A stretch of DNA of 35,982 nt from an uncultured Prevotella sp. (GTDB taxonomy: Bacteria; Bacteroidota; Bacteroidia; Bacteroidales; Bacteroidaceae): contig CAKQDQ010000015.1 in the NCBI GenBank assembly GCA_934229335.1, positions 1-35,982 on the forward strand. The letters run 5' to 3'. The translations under genes and the position numbers were made by a program. Each line of letters begins with the position of its first letter. Position 1 is the first letter of the stretch. Below, in pieces: positions 1-7,542 of this stretch. A model generated the notes under the pieces. It made no database searches. It had not been told where the DNA came from and saw only the letters and a list, made by a program, of their open reading frames with translations.

Positions 1-523
1 TAGAAGTAGCGAATGCACGGTCTTTCTTTGGGAAGAACTCTGCTGTGACTTTGATGGCAGCAGGGAAGTTTCCTGCCTCACCAGCAGCGAGGATAAGACG
101 ACATGAAAGGAAGAGCCATACGCTTATGGTAGCTATTGCCACCGCTGCGTCAGAACCCTTTTGAACCATTCGGAGTGCTTCTATTGAGTCATAGCCTTCG
201 ATTTGCATTGCTACCCAACCGCAACCAGCGTGCATTACCGCGCCAGTAGACCATACAAGGATGGCGATAAGGTATCCTTTCTTTGTACCCATCCAATCGA
301 CGAACTTGCCGGCAAAGAGGTTTGCTACGGCATAGAAGATGGAAAAGCAGCCAGTAATAGTACCATAATCATCGTCAGACCAGTGAAATTCTGGTGCGAT
401 AAAGTCTTTCCATGTTAGCGACAGAACCTGTCGGTCCATGTAGTTCACTGTGGTTGCCAAGAAAAGCAATGCACAGATTACCCAACGGAAGTTGGACATT
501 TTGTTTGTTGTGACTGAATTCAT
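1..523 (-). CDS. MFS transporter, hexuronate-type (partial, C-terminus outside window)
   Basis: Reading leftwards from an ATG at 523, the frame is open to the window edge and encodes about 174 residues. It begins MNSVTTNKMSNFRW and contains NYMDRQVLSLTWKDF, a GTKKGY loop between membrane segments and EFFPKKDRAF. These match the N-terminal half of major facilitator sugar-acid transporters of the ExuT/anion:cation symporter type, which bring hexuronates into the cytoplasm. The protein is closely similar to the complete MFS protein encoded just upstream at 737-2212, so the two look like a tandem duplication. Substrate is inferred from family resemblance and from the neighbouring pectin lyase, not shown directly. 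Confidence 0.88.
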   Translation of the reverse strand, partial: MNSVTTNKMSNFRWVICALLFLATTVNYMDRQVLSLTWKDFIAPEFHWSDDDYGTITGCFSIFYAVANLFAGKFVDWMGTKKGYLIAILVWSTGAVMHAGCGWVAMQIEGYDSIEALRMVQKGSDAAVAIATISVWLFLSCRLILAAGEAGNFPAAIKVTAEFFPKKDRAFATS

Positions 524-629
524 TGATTAGTTTTGTTATTTAGATTTTTCTTCTTCTACTGTGTTATCAGGTATTTCTCTGTTTGTTAGTTAGTAAAACT
601 TTAGAAGTTGGCAGATAACACATCTTATG

Positions 630-637
630 CAAAGTTA
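630..637 (-). promoter_or_regulatory. Candidate -7 element for the partial MFS gene
   Basis: On the minus strand this reads TAACTTTG followed by C, matching the Bacteroidetes -7 consensus TAnnTTTG. No convincing TTG -33 box is seen at the expected 19-21 nt spacing. It lies about 107 nt upstream of the start codon. The gap between the two MFS genes also holds a perfect 7-bp hairpin (AAGTATG at 675-681, CATACTT at 692-698) that could be an operator or terminator. Confidence 0.4.
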
Positions 638-736
638 CGAAAATATATTGGATTATTAACGTGTATTACGTGTTAAGTATGTTTTATTTAACATACTTTA
701 TATTCGATATCTCCTTTTCTTATTTTAGTTACATTG

Positions 737-2212
737 CTATAATCTTCTTTTAGCCTTCAGAAGTATCAGCTTCATGATAATCCATCCAATAAGATACATT
801 ACAGAGAAGCAGCAAAACAGTATCATATATGCGGCTTGTTTGCCTTCGTATCCAGCGAATGCGAATTGTTCTCTCATGTTTTCAGCGTATGAAAACAGTG
901 AGCCTGAGTATTTCATGATAATGTATGACGACAGACCTCCAGCGCAACCTATAATGCCAGTAACCGTTGCTATTGAGTTTTTAGGGAAGTAATCTCCTAC
1001 CATGGAGAACAGGTTAGCGGACCAGCTTTGGTGTGATGCCGCAAGAATGCCGATGATAATAACGAAGAACCATGCGGAGATATTGCCGAGTGGCACTATT
1101 GTAAAACCGAGTAGCTGCACCAATGCAAAAATAAGCATGGAGCGTGAGCGGCTTTGTTCATCAATCATTCTGTGTTTGTTAATGAAGTATGTAGGCAGAT
1201 ATGCACCTGCAATAGACAGCATAGAAATGAGGTATAGCACTACAATGAGTGACATTCCCATTGTAGATTCTGAGGTATATCCATAGAAATCTGATATGTA
1301 AATAGGGGTCCAGAAAAGGAAAAACCACCATGTTCCGTCTGTCATGAATTTTCCTACTATCATAGCCCATGTCTCAGGACGTGATAAACACTTCAAGAAG
1401 CGCACTCTTTCAGACTTCTTTTGTTCCTGCGAGACATTATTTTGTTTGTCTGATATATTACCGATTACATCATTGTCTGTAGTTATGTAGGCGTATTCCG
1501 CGGCGTTCATGTATTCGCTTTTCTGTGGCTTCATGTAAAGTATAAGCCATATAAATATCCATAAGTAGCCTAAGCTGCCAATACATAAGAAAGCCATCTC
1601 CCAACCATATCGACTCGCTATCATTGGTATCACAATAGGAGCTATCAATGCACCCACAGATGCACCGTTGTTAAAGATACTGATAGCGAACGCTCTGTCT
1701 TTCTTTGGAAAATACTCAGCCGTTACGGTTACAGCGGCAGGGAAGTTACCTGACTGACCTATTGCCAGTACACAGCGACATACCAGTATTATGTTTACTG
1801 ACATGGTCGTGATAGGTAATCCCGCAACTCCAAAGTCGTGTAGCACCTCTTTGGCGTTGTCAAAGCTGTTAGGCCATATCTCTGTCAGGAATCCACAGGT
1901 CATAATGCCACAGAAAGCGTGCAGCATTGCACCGAGACTCCAAGTCGCTACCGCCAAGACGTAGCCTTTCTTAGTCCCCAGTCTATCCATCAGACTACCA
2001 GCAAGGAGCATGGATATGGCATAAACAAGTGAGAAAGTAGATGTAATTCTACTGTAATCCTCGTCTGTCCATGCAAATTCCGGTGATATATAGTCCTTCC
2101 ATGTCAGCGACAGTACCTGTCGATCCATGTAGTTTATCATTGTGGCAATGAAGAGAAGGGAGCATATCGTCCATCTGAAATTACTCTTCTTAGCTATTTG
2201 GATAGGGCTCAT
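737..2212 (-). CDS. MFS transporter, hexuronate (ExuT-like) family
   Basis: A 491-residue integral membrane protein with about 12 predicted hydrophobic segments. Near the N-terminus it carries NYMDRQVLSLTWKDY, then GTKKGYV and EYFPKKDRAFAIS, features of the anion:cation symporter branch of the MFS that includes hexuronate transporters. The start at 2212 (MSPIQIAKK) is preferred. An extension to 2266 would add an atypical hydrophobic leader and would pass through the putative -7 element at 2244-2251. A paralogue follows downstream on the same strand, and a PL11 lyase is divergent. Together they suggest uptake of galacturonate-type acids, although the exact substrate is not provable here. Confidence 0.88.
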   Translation of the reverse strand: MSPIQIAKKSNFRWTICSLLFIATMINYMDRQVLSLTWKDYISPEFAWTDEDYSRITSTFSLVYAISMLLAGSLMDRLGTKKGYVLAVATWSLGAMLHAFCGIMTCGFLTEIWPNSFDNAKEVLHDFGVAGLPITTMSVNIILVCRCVLAIGQSGNFPAAVTVTAEYFPKKDRAFAISIFNNGASVGALIAPIVIPMIASRYGWEMAFLCIGSLGYLWIFIWLILYMKPQKSEYMNAAEYAYITTDNDVIGNISDKQNNVSQEQKKSERVRFLKCLSRPETWAMIVGKFMTDGTWWFFLFWTPIYISDFYGYTSESTMGMSLIVVLYLISMLSIAGAYLPTYFINKHRMIDEQSRSRSMLIFALVQLLGFTIVPLGNISAWFFVIIIGILAASHQSWSANLFSMVGDYFPKNSIATVTGIIGCAGGLSSYIIMKYSGSLFSYAENMREQFAFAGYEGKQAAYMILFCCFSVMYLIGWIIMKLILLKAKRRL

Positions 2213-2243
2213 TTTTTGTGAAATTAAGAGATTTAGACATTTG

Positions 2244-2251
2244 CAAAGGTA
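2244..2251 (-). promoter_or_regulatory. Candidate -7 element for the MFS gene
   Basis: Minus-strand TACCTTTG followed by C fits the Bacteroidetes TAnnTTTG -7 box and sits about 30 nt before the chosen ATG at 2212. A TTG lies 16 nt upstream (2268-2270), shorter than the usual 19-21 nt, so the -33 assignment is weak. Confidence 0.45.
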
Positions 2252-2337
2252 ATAAAAATATAGCATACAACTACAGAACGTAATAGCAATTAAATTTTGT
2301 TAACGCTATATACTACGTCAAATACAGAAAAAAGTAT

Positions 2338-2345
2338 TAACTTTG
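2338..2345 (+). promoter_or_regulatory. Candidate -7 element, leader or small RNA upstream of the PL11 gene
   Basis: TAACTTTG followed by CC matches the Bacteroidetes -7 consensus. No good -33 TTG is seen. A transcript from here would start near 2352, nearly 400 nt before the lyase gene, and would meet two hairpins (2384-2403 and 2425-2455). Confidence 0.4.
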
Positions 2346-2351
2346 CCTCAT

Positions 2352-2456
2352 GCAAATTTAAACAACCAATAGGTAAATGTAAACGTTGTGAGTCGTCACA
2401 ACGTGTTGACTATGTAAACTGGTGGCGGTAGAACGTGAGTTTTGCTGCCGCTTTTG
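2352..2456 (+). ncRNA. Possible small RNA or attenuated 5' leader
   Basis: Downstream of the -7 box at 2338-2345 lies a perfect 8-bp hairpin (CGTTGTGA, loop GTCG, TCACAACG at 2384-2403). A second stem follows (GCGGTAG at 2425-2431 with CTGCCGC at 2445-2451, one wobble) and then TTTTGTGTTT, resembling a terminator. There is no convincing reading frame in it. It could be a roughly 105-nt sRNA or an attenuator leader of the lyase gene. This is inferred from structure only. Confidence 0.25.
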
Positions 2457-2465
2457 TGTTTATTT

Positions 2466-2661
2466 AGTGACGGTAAAAAAATAACTTGGTACAATTTAAC
2501 GAGATAAATAAAATCTAAGATAAAGTTGTCTTGCCATATCTTTTAGGATATTTTGGAGCCATTCATCAGTCACAATGCTCGCATTGTTCCTTCTTCATGT
2601 CTCCAAACTATCTCAAAAATCTATGGCATAAATTATACCAATTTATTTTTTCACCGTCACT
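2466..2661. repeat. Large palindromic element (about 196 bp), family 1 with conserved head
   Basis: The ends are 33-nt inverted repeats with 30 of 33 matching (2466-2498 and 2629-2661; the outer bases read AGTGACGGT). The interior also pairs imperfectly up to a central perfect hairpin, ACAATGC / GCATTGT at 2572-2587. The central 24 bases (2567-2590) match those of the element near 24877 except for the four loop bases. The element lies directly upstream of the lyase gene at 2741. No transposase is present, so a MITE-like non-autonomous element is possible. Confidence 0.7.
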
Positions 2662-2740
2662 TAGCCGCTTATTATTAAACCTTTTAAGCTGTTATGCATC
2701 AAAAGAAAAATTAAGAACTAACTAATATAATGAAAAAACT

Positions 2741-4819
2741 ATGAAGAAAATTCTACTAACTGTCGTTGCGCTACTTATGACATTAGGTGGCATGGCGCAG
2801 ACCTACATGGAACGTTTGTCACGTGGTGTGGTAGCGCTTCCTGCCGAAAAGGGCATCTTCCTTAGTTGGCGTCTGCTGTCAACAGATGCTTCCAACACGA
2901 CATTTAACGTAATGCGAGATGGCGAAATCATTGCATCTAATCTTTCGTCTGCAACGTGTTACGTTGATGAGAGTGGCACGTCGGTTAATAAATACACTGT
3001 ACAGACGCTTGTAAACGGTACTGTAACAGAGACGAGTGATGAGGTTCAGCCTTGGGATAAACCCTATCTCTCAGTTCCTTTAATACGTCCTGTAGAGCAG
3101 ATTCTTCCCGATGGTACAACCTGCACGTACAGTCCTAACGACTGTTCCGCAGCAGACGTTGACGGAGATGGCGAATATGAGATAATACTCAAATGGGATC
3201 CAAGCAACGCTCACGACAATTCGCACTATGGTTATACTGGAGAAGTGTATTTAGATTGCTACAAACCGTCGGGCATCTTAATGTGGCGTATTAGCCTTGG
3301 TAAAAATATCCGTGCCGGAGCGCATTACACTCAGTTTATGGTTTATGACCTTGACGGTGATGGCAAGGCGGAGTTAGTGTGTAAGACTGCTCCTGGTTCC
3401 AAGGATGGCAATGGCGATTATGTTACCAATGCCGCCACAGATGCTTCTATAAAAAGTGCTGATAACGGTGCTGACTATCGTAACGCAGGCGGTCATGTGA
3501 TAGCAGGACCAGAGTATCTAACTGTTTTTAGTGGCAAAGACGGTCACGCTATCCATACAATATATTATAATCCTAATCGCGCTTTCGGTGTAGGAGGTGC
3601 TCCAGAGACAGCTCCTGAATGGGGAGATACAAGGGGAAATCGTAGCGAGCGTTACCTCGCTTGTGTGGCATTTCTCGGTGGAAAGACGCAAAATCCATCT
3701 GTGGTGATGTGTCGTGGATATTATACTCGTTCGTATCTTTGGGCAGTTGATTTCGATGGTAAGCAACTCTCTACACGCTGGTTACATGCAAGTACCTCGC
3801 CATCAGAATGGACTCTTACCGACGCACAGGGCAAAACCATCGCAAGTGCAAAGGGACTGAAAGCTACAGCCTATGGACAGGGAGCGCACAGTGTAGCTGT
3901 TGCTGATGTAGATGGTGATGGCTGTGATGAGATAACATACGGTTCTGCGGCTATAAATAATGATGGCTCGTTGCTTTACAGTACAGGCTTAGGACATGGC
4001 GATGCGCAACATCTTGGCGACCTTGACCCTGATAGACCTGGACTTGAATACTATATGGTGCATGAGGCTAAGCCGTATGGCTCCGACTTGCGTGACGCTC
4101 GTACCGGAGAGATTCTCTTCCGTGAGACGGATAATGACGACACTGGTCGAGGAATGGCAGCCGATATCGACCCTAACCATCGTGGCAGTGAGTTTTGGTG
4201 TTCCGCTTCAAAGAAGGTACATGCCATTGATGGCACAGTGATAAAGGAAACAGAGGGTTGGGTTCCGCAGAACTTCCGTATCTATTGGGACGGAGATTTA
4301 CAGGATGAGCTGCTCGGTAATGGTGGAAGAGGTATGAAGCCAGGTAGTTCGATGCAGGACTTTCAGCGTCCGCAGGGTCCTCGTGGTGACAGAAGACGTG
4401 GCGAGTGGCGTGGACAACGTCCTGCTAATATGCCACAAGATAGTCTGCGTCAGTACATGATGTCAAGGCCTTCGTCCCGTCAGAGTTACTATGTAGCGAA
4501 GTGGAATGGTAGTGAAGTGGAACACATCAAGGTTAATGGCAAAGACCTTAGCGATTGGGGTAACTCCTCATCATGCAATGGCACCAAGGCTACACCATGC
4601 CTACAGGCAGACCTTTTCGGTGATTGGCGAGAAGAGATAATACTTTTTGATGCCAGCGATAAGTCACATCTCAATATCTTTACAACAAACATCCCAACAC
4701 AGTATCGTGTGCCTACGCTGATGCATGACCATGTTTACCGTATGGGTATAGTGTGGCAGAACGTTGCTTATAACCAACCACCACACCTTGGTTATTATCT
4801 TCCTGACCTGTTCAAATAA
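2741..4819 (+). CDS. Secreted rhamnogalacturonan lyase, polysaccharide lyase family 11
   Basis: A 692-residue protein with a clear signal peptide (MKKILLTVVALLMTLGGMAQ). The mature start, with a GVVALP...FLSWRLL motif, is typical of PL11 rhamnogalacturonan lyases (YesW/YesX type). These cleave the rhamnose-galacturonate backbone of pectin by beta-elimination. Calcium-binding beta-propeller signatures are visible (DVDGDGEYEI, DLDGDGKAEL, DVDGDGCDEI). Residues about 530-583 form an Arg/Gln/Pro-rich insertion between QDELLGN and YYVAKWNG, which looks unlike the rest of the fold. A strong terminator follows at 4832-4868. The divergent sugar-acid transporters fit a pectin role. Confidence 0.93.
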   Translation: MKKILLTVVALLMTLGGMAQTYMERLSRGVVALPAEKGIFLSWRLLSTDASNTTFNVMRDGEIIASNLSSATCYVDESGTSVNKYTVQTLVNGTVTETSDEVQPWDKPYLSVPLIRPVEQILPDGTTCTYSPNDCSAADVDGDGEYEIILKWDPSNAHDNSHYGYTGEVYLDCYKPSGILMWRISLGKNIRAGAHYTQFMVYDLDGDGKAELVCKTAPGSKDGNGDYVTNAATDASIKSADNGADYRNAGGHVIAGPEYLTVFSGKDGHAIHTIYYNPNRAFGVGGAPETAPEWGDTRGNRSERYLACVAFLGGKTQNPSVVMCRGYYTRSYLWAVDFDGKQLSTRWLHASTSPSEWTLTDAQGKTIASAKGLKATAYGQGAHSVAVADVDGDGCDEITYGSAAINNDGSLLYSTGLGHGDAQHLGDLDPDRPGLEYYMVHEAKPYGSDLRDARTGEILFRETDNDDTGRGMAADIDPNHRGSEFWCSASKKVHAIDGTVIKETEGWVPQNFRIYWDGDLQDELLGNGGRGMKPGSSMQDFQRPQGPRGDRRRGEWRGQRPANMPQDSLRQYMMSRPSSRQSYYVAKWNGSEVEHIKVNGKDLSDWGNSSSCNGTKATPCLQADLFGDWREEIILFDASDKSHLNIFTTNIPTQYRVPTLMHDHVYRMGIVWQNVAYNQPPHLGYYLPDLFK

Positions 4820-4831
4820 GAAATATAAAGC

Positions 4832-4868
4832 AAAAAGGCTGTTTACACATTGCGTAAACAGCCTTTTT
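4832..4868 (+). terminator. Intrinsic terminator after the PL11 gene
   Basis: A perfect 15-bp stem (AAAAAGGCTGTTTAC at 4832-4846 with its complement at 4854-4868) has a 7-nt loop and ends in a T run. It starts 12 nt after the lyase stop codon and, being A/T-flanked on both sides, could work in both directions. Confidence 0.9.
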
Positions 4869-4891
4869 GTGTTTGATATATTGACAGGACG

Positions 4892-5005
4892 AAGGTGTAG
4901 AAACACCTTCGCACGAGGACTTATTGGCCTAATGAAAGGAGTAGAAACGCCTTTGCACGAGGACTTAGTGGCCTAATGAAAGGAGTAGAAACGCCTTTGC
5001 ACGAG
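4892..5005. repeat. 44-bp tandem repeat, 2.6 copies, hairpin in each copy
   Basis: Units begin at 4892, 4936 and 4980, with an exact 44-bp period; the last is partial. Each begins with a small stem around TAGAAA: AAGGTG-TAGAAA-CACCTT in copy 1, and AAGG-AG-TAGAAAC-G-CCTT in copies 2 and 3. Each continues with GCACGAG, and the full units with GACTTA(T/G)TGGCCTAATGA. The array lies between the lyase terminator and the end of the exonuclease III gene. Confidence 0.85.
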
Positions 5006-5020
5006 TAAACTACTTTTCTT

Positions 5021-5809
5021 TTATAATTCTATTCTTAGTGCAACGGGACAGTGGTCAGAACCGAATATTTCGGTATGTATTGACGCTTCCGTTACATTTT
5101 GCATGATGCGGTCAGAGACAACGAAGTAGTCTATACGCCAACCAGCGTTCTTCTCCCTTGCCTTGAAGCGGTAAGACCACCAAGAATAAGTAGGGTCGTC
5201 AGGGTGGAGAGTGCGGAATGTGTCCTTAAATCCGCTGTTTAGCAACAGTGTGAACTTCTCTCTCTCCTCGTCAGTAAATCCTGCGTTGCGTCTGTTCGTC
5301 TTCGGATTCTTGAGGTCTATCTCCTCATGTGCCACATTAAGGTCGCCACAGAATATTACGGGTTTCTTCTTGTCGAGAGCAGAAATATATGCTCTGAAGT
5401 CGTCTTCCCATTTCATGCGGTAGTCAAGTCGTTTCAGTCCGTCTTGCGAGTTAGGCACATATGCCGTGATAACGTAGCATTTCTCGTATTCAAGAGTGAT
5501 GACACGTCCCTCGTGGTTGTGCTCGCTCTCGTTGTGGTAGGATATGCTACCATCGCTGTTTATGCTTCCTAAGCCATAGAAAACAGCCTTTGGCGTATGT
5601 TTCGTGTATATGGCGGTGCCTGAATATCCCTTTTTCTCGGCATAGTTCCAGTATGACTCATAGCCAGGAAACGCCAAATCCAGTTGTCCTGCTTGCATCT
5701 TTGTCTCTTGCAGACAGAAGAAGTCTGCGTTCAGTTGTGTGAAAACATCGGCAAATCCCTTGCCAGCGCAGGCTCTAAGTCCGTTGACATTCCATGAAAT
5801 AAGAAGCAT
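5021..5809 (-). CDS. xth: Exodeoxyribonuclease III / AP endonuclease
   Basis: A 262-residue cytoplasmic enzyme of the endonuclease/exonuclease/phosphatase fold. It opens MLLISWNVNGLRA and contains the metal-binding QETK, the DLNVAH motif and the C-terminal GSDHCPV motif with the catalytic aspartate and histidine. It cuts DNA at abasic sites and removes nucleotides from 3' ends in base-excision repair. The length is normal for the ExoA/XthA family. It stands alone between the 44-bp repeats and a long palindrome (5839-5972). Confidence 0.95.
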   Translation of the reverse strand: MLLISWNVNGLRACAGKGFADVFTQLNADFFCLQETKMQAGQLDLAFPGYESYWNYAEKKGYSGTAIYTKHTPKAVFYGLGSINSDGSISYHNESEHNHEGRVITLEYEKCYVITAYVPNSQDGLKRLDYRMKWEDDFRAYISALDKKKPVIFCGDLNVAHEEIDLKNPKTNRRNAGFTDEEREKFTLLLNSGFKDTFRTLHPDDPTYSWWSYRFKAREKNAGWRIDYFVVSDRIMQNVTEASIHTEIFGSDHCPVALRIEL

Positions 5810-5838
5810 AGTCGATAAAGTATAAATTAATAAATGTA

Positions 5839-5972
5839 AATTAAAAATTAAAAGTTAACAATTAAAAACTATGATTACGTGTTGTTGTTAGTGGTTTATC
5901 GCTTTTATATCTGTACGTGACAAGCGTGTAAAGTAATCATAATTATTAATTGTTAATTATTAATTTTTAATT
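5839..5972. repeat. AT-rich long inverted repeat (40-nt arms, 54-nt loop)
   Basis: Left arm 5839-5878 and right arm 5933-5972 match at 36 of 40 positions when folded. The arms are runs of AATTAAAAATTA-like sequence ending in ATGATTAC / GTAATCAT. The loop is less AT-rich. It sits in the gap between the exonuclease gene (starts 5809) and the end of the SPOR-domain gene (5987). Both genes are on the minus strand, so it could act as a terminator-like or processing structure. Confidence 0.8.
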
Positions 5973-5986
5973 CAAATGCGAAGTAT

Positions 5987-6649
5987 TTAGTATTGTACAG
6001 ATATTGTTCCCTTTACGATACACGCTTGTCTGTAGCCTAATTTTTTAACCTGTACTAACAGTCTGCGTGCTTCTTCCAGTGACTTATAGTTGCCCATACG
6101 GCATTTCCATGATGGAGAATAGAAGTGAACGTATACAGGTTCAGAAGGGAAGTTAGCCTTCATCACAGTTCCCGCTGTCTCTGCCTTTTGTCTGTCAGCG
6201 CGTGAGTTACCTCCAGAGAATACCTGAATGCGGTATCCCTGCGTTTTGTAACTGTTGCGCATAATCTTCTTTCGCGTGTCTACAACAGGCTCTTCCGTAG
6301 TAGAAGTGTTGTTATGTGATGTTGTAGAGTCATGCTGTCCGCTGTTGTTGCGTGTAGCCTCGTGTCTCTCTTGCTCGTGTTGTGGTAAATTGTTATGGTG
6401 GGTCGGTTGAGTAACAGTGTGCGTAGGTTGATTACTCGTGCGCTGTTCCGTTGCGTTGTTATGGTTGTTAGCGGTATTATTATCAGGTGTCTTCTCCGTG
6501 CCGTTGACGAGTTTGTCTATCTCCTGCGACTGTGTCACTGTGACGGAGCCTTGTCCTGGTTCACCCTTTCTTAGTGAGTCAAGAAATTTTTGTGCATGGA
6601 CCGATACGGTACAAAGTGCCATGATAATAGAAAATGATAGGCGTTTCAT
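5987..6649 (-). CDS. SPOR-domain cell-envelope protein
   Basis: A 220-residue protein with an N-terminal signal peptide (MKRLSFSIIMALCTVSVHAQ). A low-complexity linker rich in Asn, Thr, His and Gln spans about residues 45-125. The C-terminal SPOR domain covers about 137-215 (YRIQVFSGG, then the CRMGNYKSLEEARRLL block). SPOR domains bind denuded peptidoglycan, typically at division sites, so a periplasmic wall-binding role is likely. The linker composition suggests a flexible tether. No promoter of the usual type is seen. The upstream terminator at 6711-6763 separates it from the TPI operon. Confidence 0.85.
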   Translation of the reverse strand: MKRLSFSIIMALCTVSVHAQKFLDSLRKGEPGQGSVTVTQSQEIDKLVNGTEKTPDNNTANNHNNATEQRTSNQPTHTVTQPTHHNNLPQHEQERHEATRNNSGQHDSTTSHNNTSTTEEPVVDTRKKIMRNSYKTQGYRIQVFSGGNSRADRQKAETAGTVMKANFPSEPVYVHFYSPSWKCRMGNYKSLEEARRLLVQVKKLGYRQACIVKGTISVQY

Positions 6650-6710
6650 AATGAAAGTATGAGAATGATACCCTTTAGTGACATTTTTTTATTCACATAA
6701 AAGATGAAAA

Positions 6711-6763
6711 GCGGGAAATAAAATCCCTGTCGCCGTTATGCTATCATGGCTTTTATTTCCCGC
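6711..6763 (-). terminator. Intrinsic terminator of the DUF1599-DoxX-TPI operon
   Basis: A perfect 13-bp stem (GCGGGAAATAAAA at 6711-6723, complement at 6751-6763) has a smaller stem nested inside. In the minus direction it is followed by CTTTTCATCTTTT. It starts 23 nt after the TPI stop codon. Confidence 0.85.
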
Positions 6764-6786
6764 GTTAACTATGTGTTCAAGTGCGA

Positions 6787-7542
6787 TTACTTGTTCCAAG
6801 CATCGATGATACCCTTGAAGTCAGCAGCCTTCAGTGATGCGCCACCGATAAGACCACCGTCGATGTCAGGCTTAGCGAACAGCTCAGGAGCGTTGCTTGC
6901 CTTGCAAGAACCACCGTAGAGGATAGTAGTGTCGTCAGCAACAGCCTGACCGTAAACCTCAGCAACGGCAGAACGGATGTATGCGTGAATCTCCTCAGCC
7001 TGCTCAGCAGTAGCGGTCTTACCTGTACCGATAGCCCAGATTGGCTCGTAAGCGATAACGATGTTCTTCCACTCCTCAGCGGTAAGGTCGAATACGCTAC
7101 CAGCAAGCTCAGCCTTAACAACCTCATTCTGCTTGTTAGCCTCGCGCTCAGCGAGAGTCTCACCGATACAGAAGATAACCTTCAGACCGTTAGCGAGAGC
7201 GAGTTTTACCTTCTCCTTCAGGATTTCAGGAGTCTCCTTGTAGTACTCACGACGCTCAGAGTGACCGAGGATAACGTACTCAGCACCAGTAGACTTAACC
7301 ATCTCTGCAGAAACCTCACCAGTGAAAGCACCGCTTGCCTTGTCAGCGCAGTTCTCTGCACCGAGTTCTATTGCGCTACCCTTAACGATTTCAGCAACGC
7401 TTGCGAGGTGAATGAAAGGAGTGCAGATGATAACACCGCAGTTAGGGTTCTTAACTACCTCTGTGAGTTCCTTTGCGAGGGCTACGCCTTCCTGCAGGTT
7501 CTTGTTCATCTTCCAGTTACCTGCTACAATTTTCTTTCTCAT
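6787..7542 (-). CDS. tpiA: Triosephosphate isomerase (in frame with the upstream DoxX gene)
   Basis: From the ATG at 7542 this encodes a 251-residue TPI of normal length that interconverts dihydroxyacetone phosphate and glyceraldehyde 3-phosphate. It has AGNWKMN with the catalytic lysine, GHSERR with the catalytic histidine and [12 protein letters not shown] with the catalytic glutamate, and it ends in the phosphate-binding YGGS and GGLIGGASL loops. No stop codon separates it from the DoxX-like gene, so the same frame continues upstream to 8892. Whether cells make a separate TPI from this ATG or a 701-residue fusion cannot be told from sequence. The AT-rich spacer before the ATG looks intergenic, favouring an independent start. 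Confidence 0.93.
   Translation of the reverse strand: MRKKIVAGNWKMNKNLQEGVALAKELTEVVKNPNCGVIICTPFIHLASVAEIVKGSAIELGAENCADKASGAFTGEVSAEMVKSTGAEYVILGHSERREYYKETPEILKEKVKLALANGLKVIFCIGETLAEREANKQNEVVKAELAGSVFDLTAEEWKNIVIAYEPIWAIGTGKTATAEQAEEIHAYIRSAVAEVYGQAVADDTTILYGGSCKASNAPELFAKPDIDGGLIGGASLKAADFKGIIDAWNK

Noticed and set aside
2466..2661. Insertion sequence
   Set aside because: Terminal inverted repeats are present but the 196-bp interior has no transposase, so at most it is a MITE-like element.
2531..2725. 64-codon frame upstream of the PL11 gene
   Set aside because: It runs through the conserved-head palindrome, and its codons are dictated by that inverted repeat.
4892..5005. Possible CRISPR array or integron-like attachment sites
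   Set aside because: The repeats are head-to-tail with no distinct spacers, and there is no integrase or cas gene.
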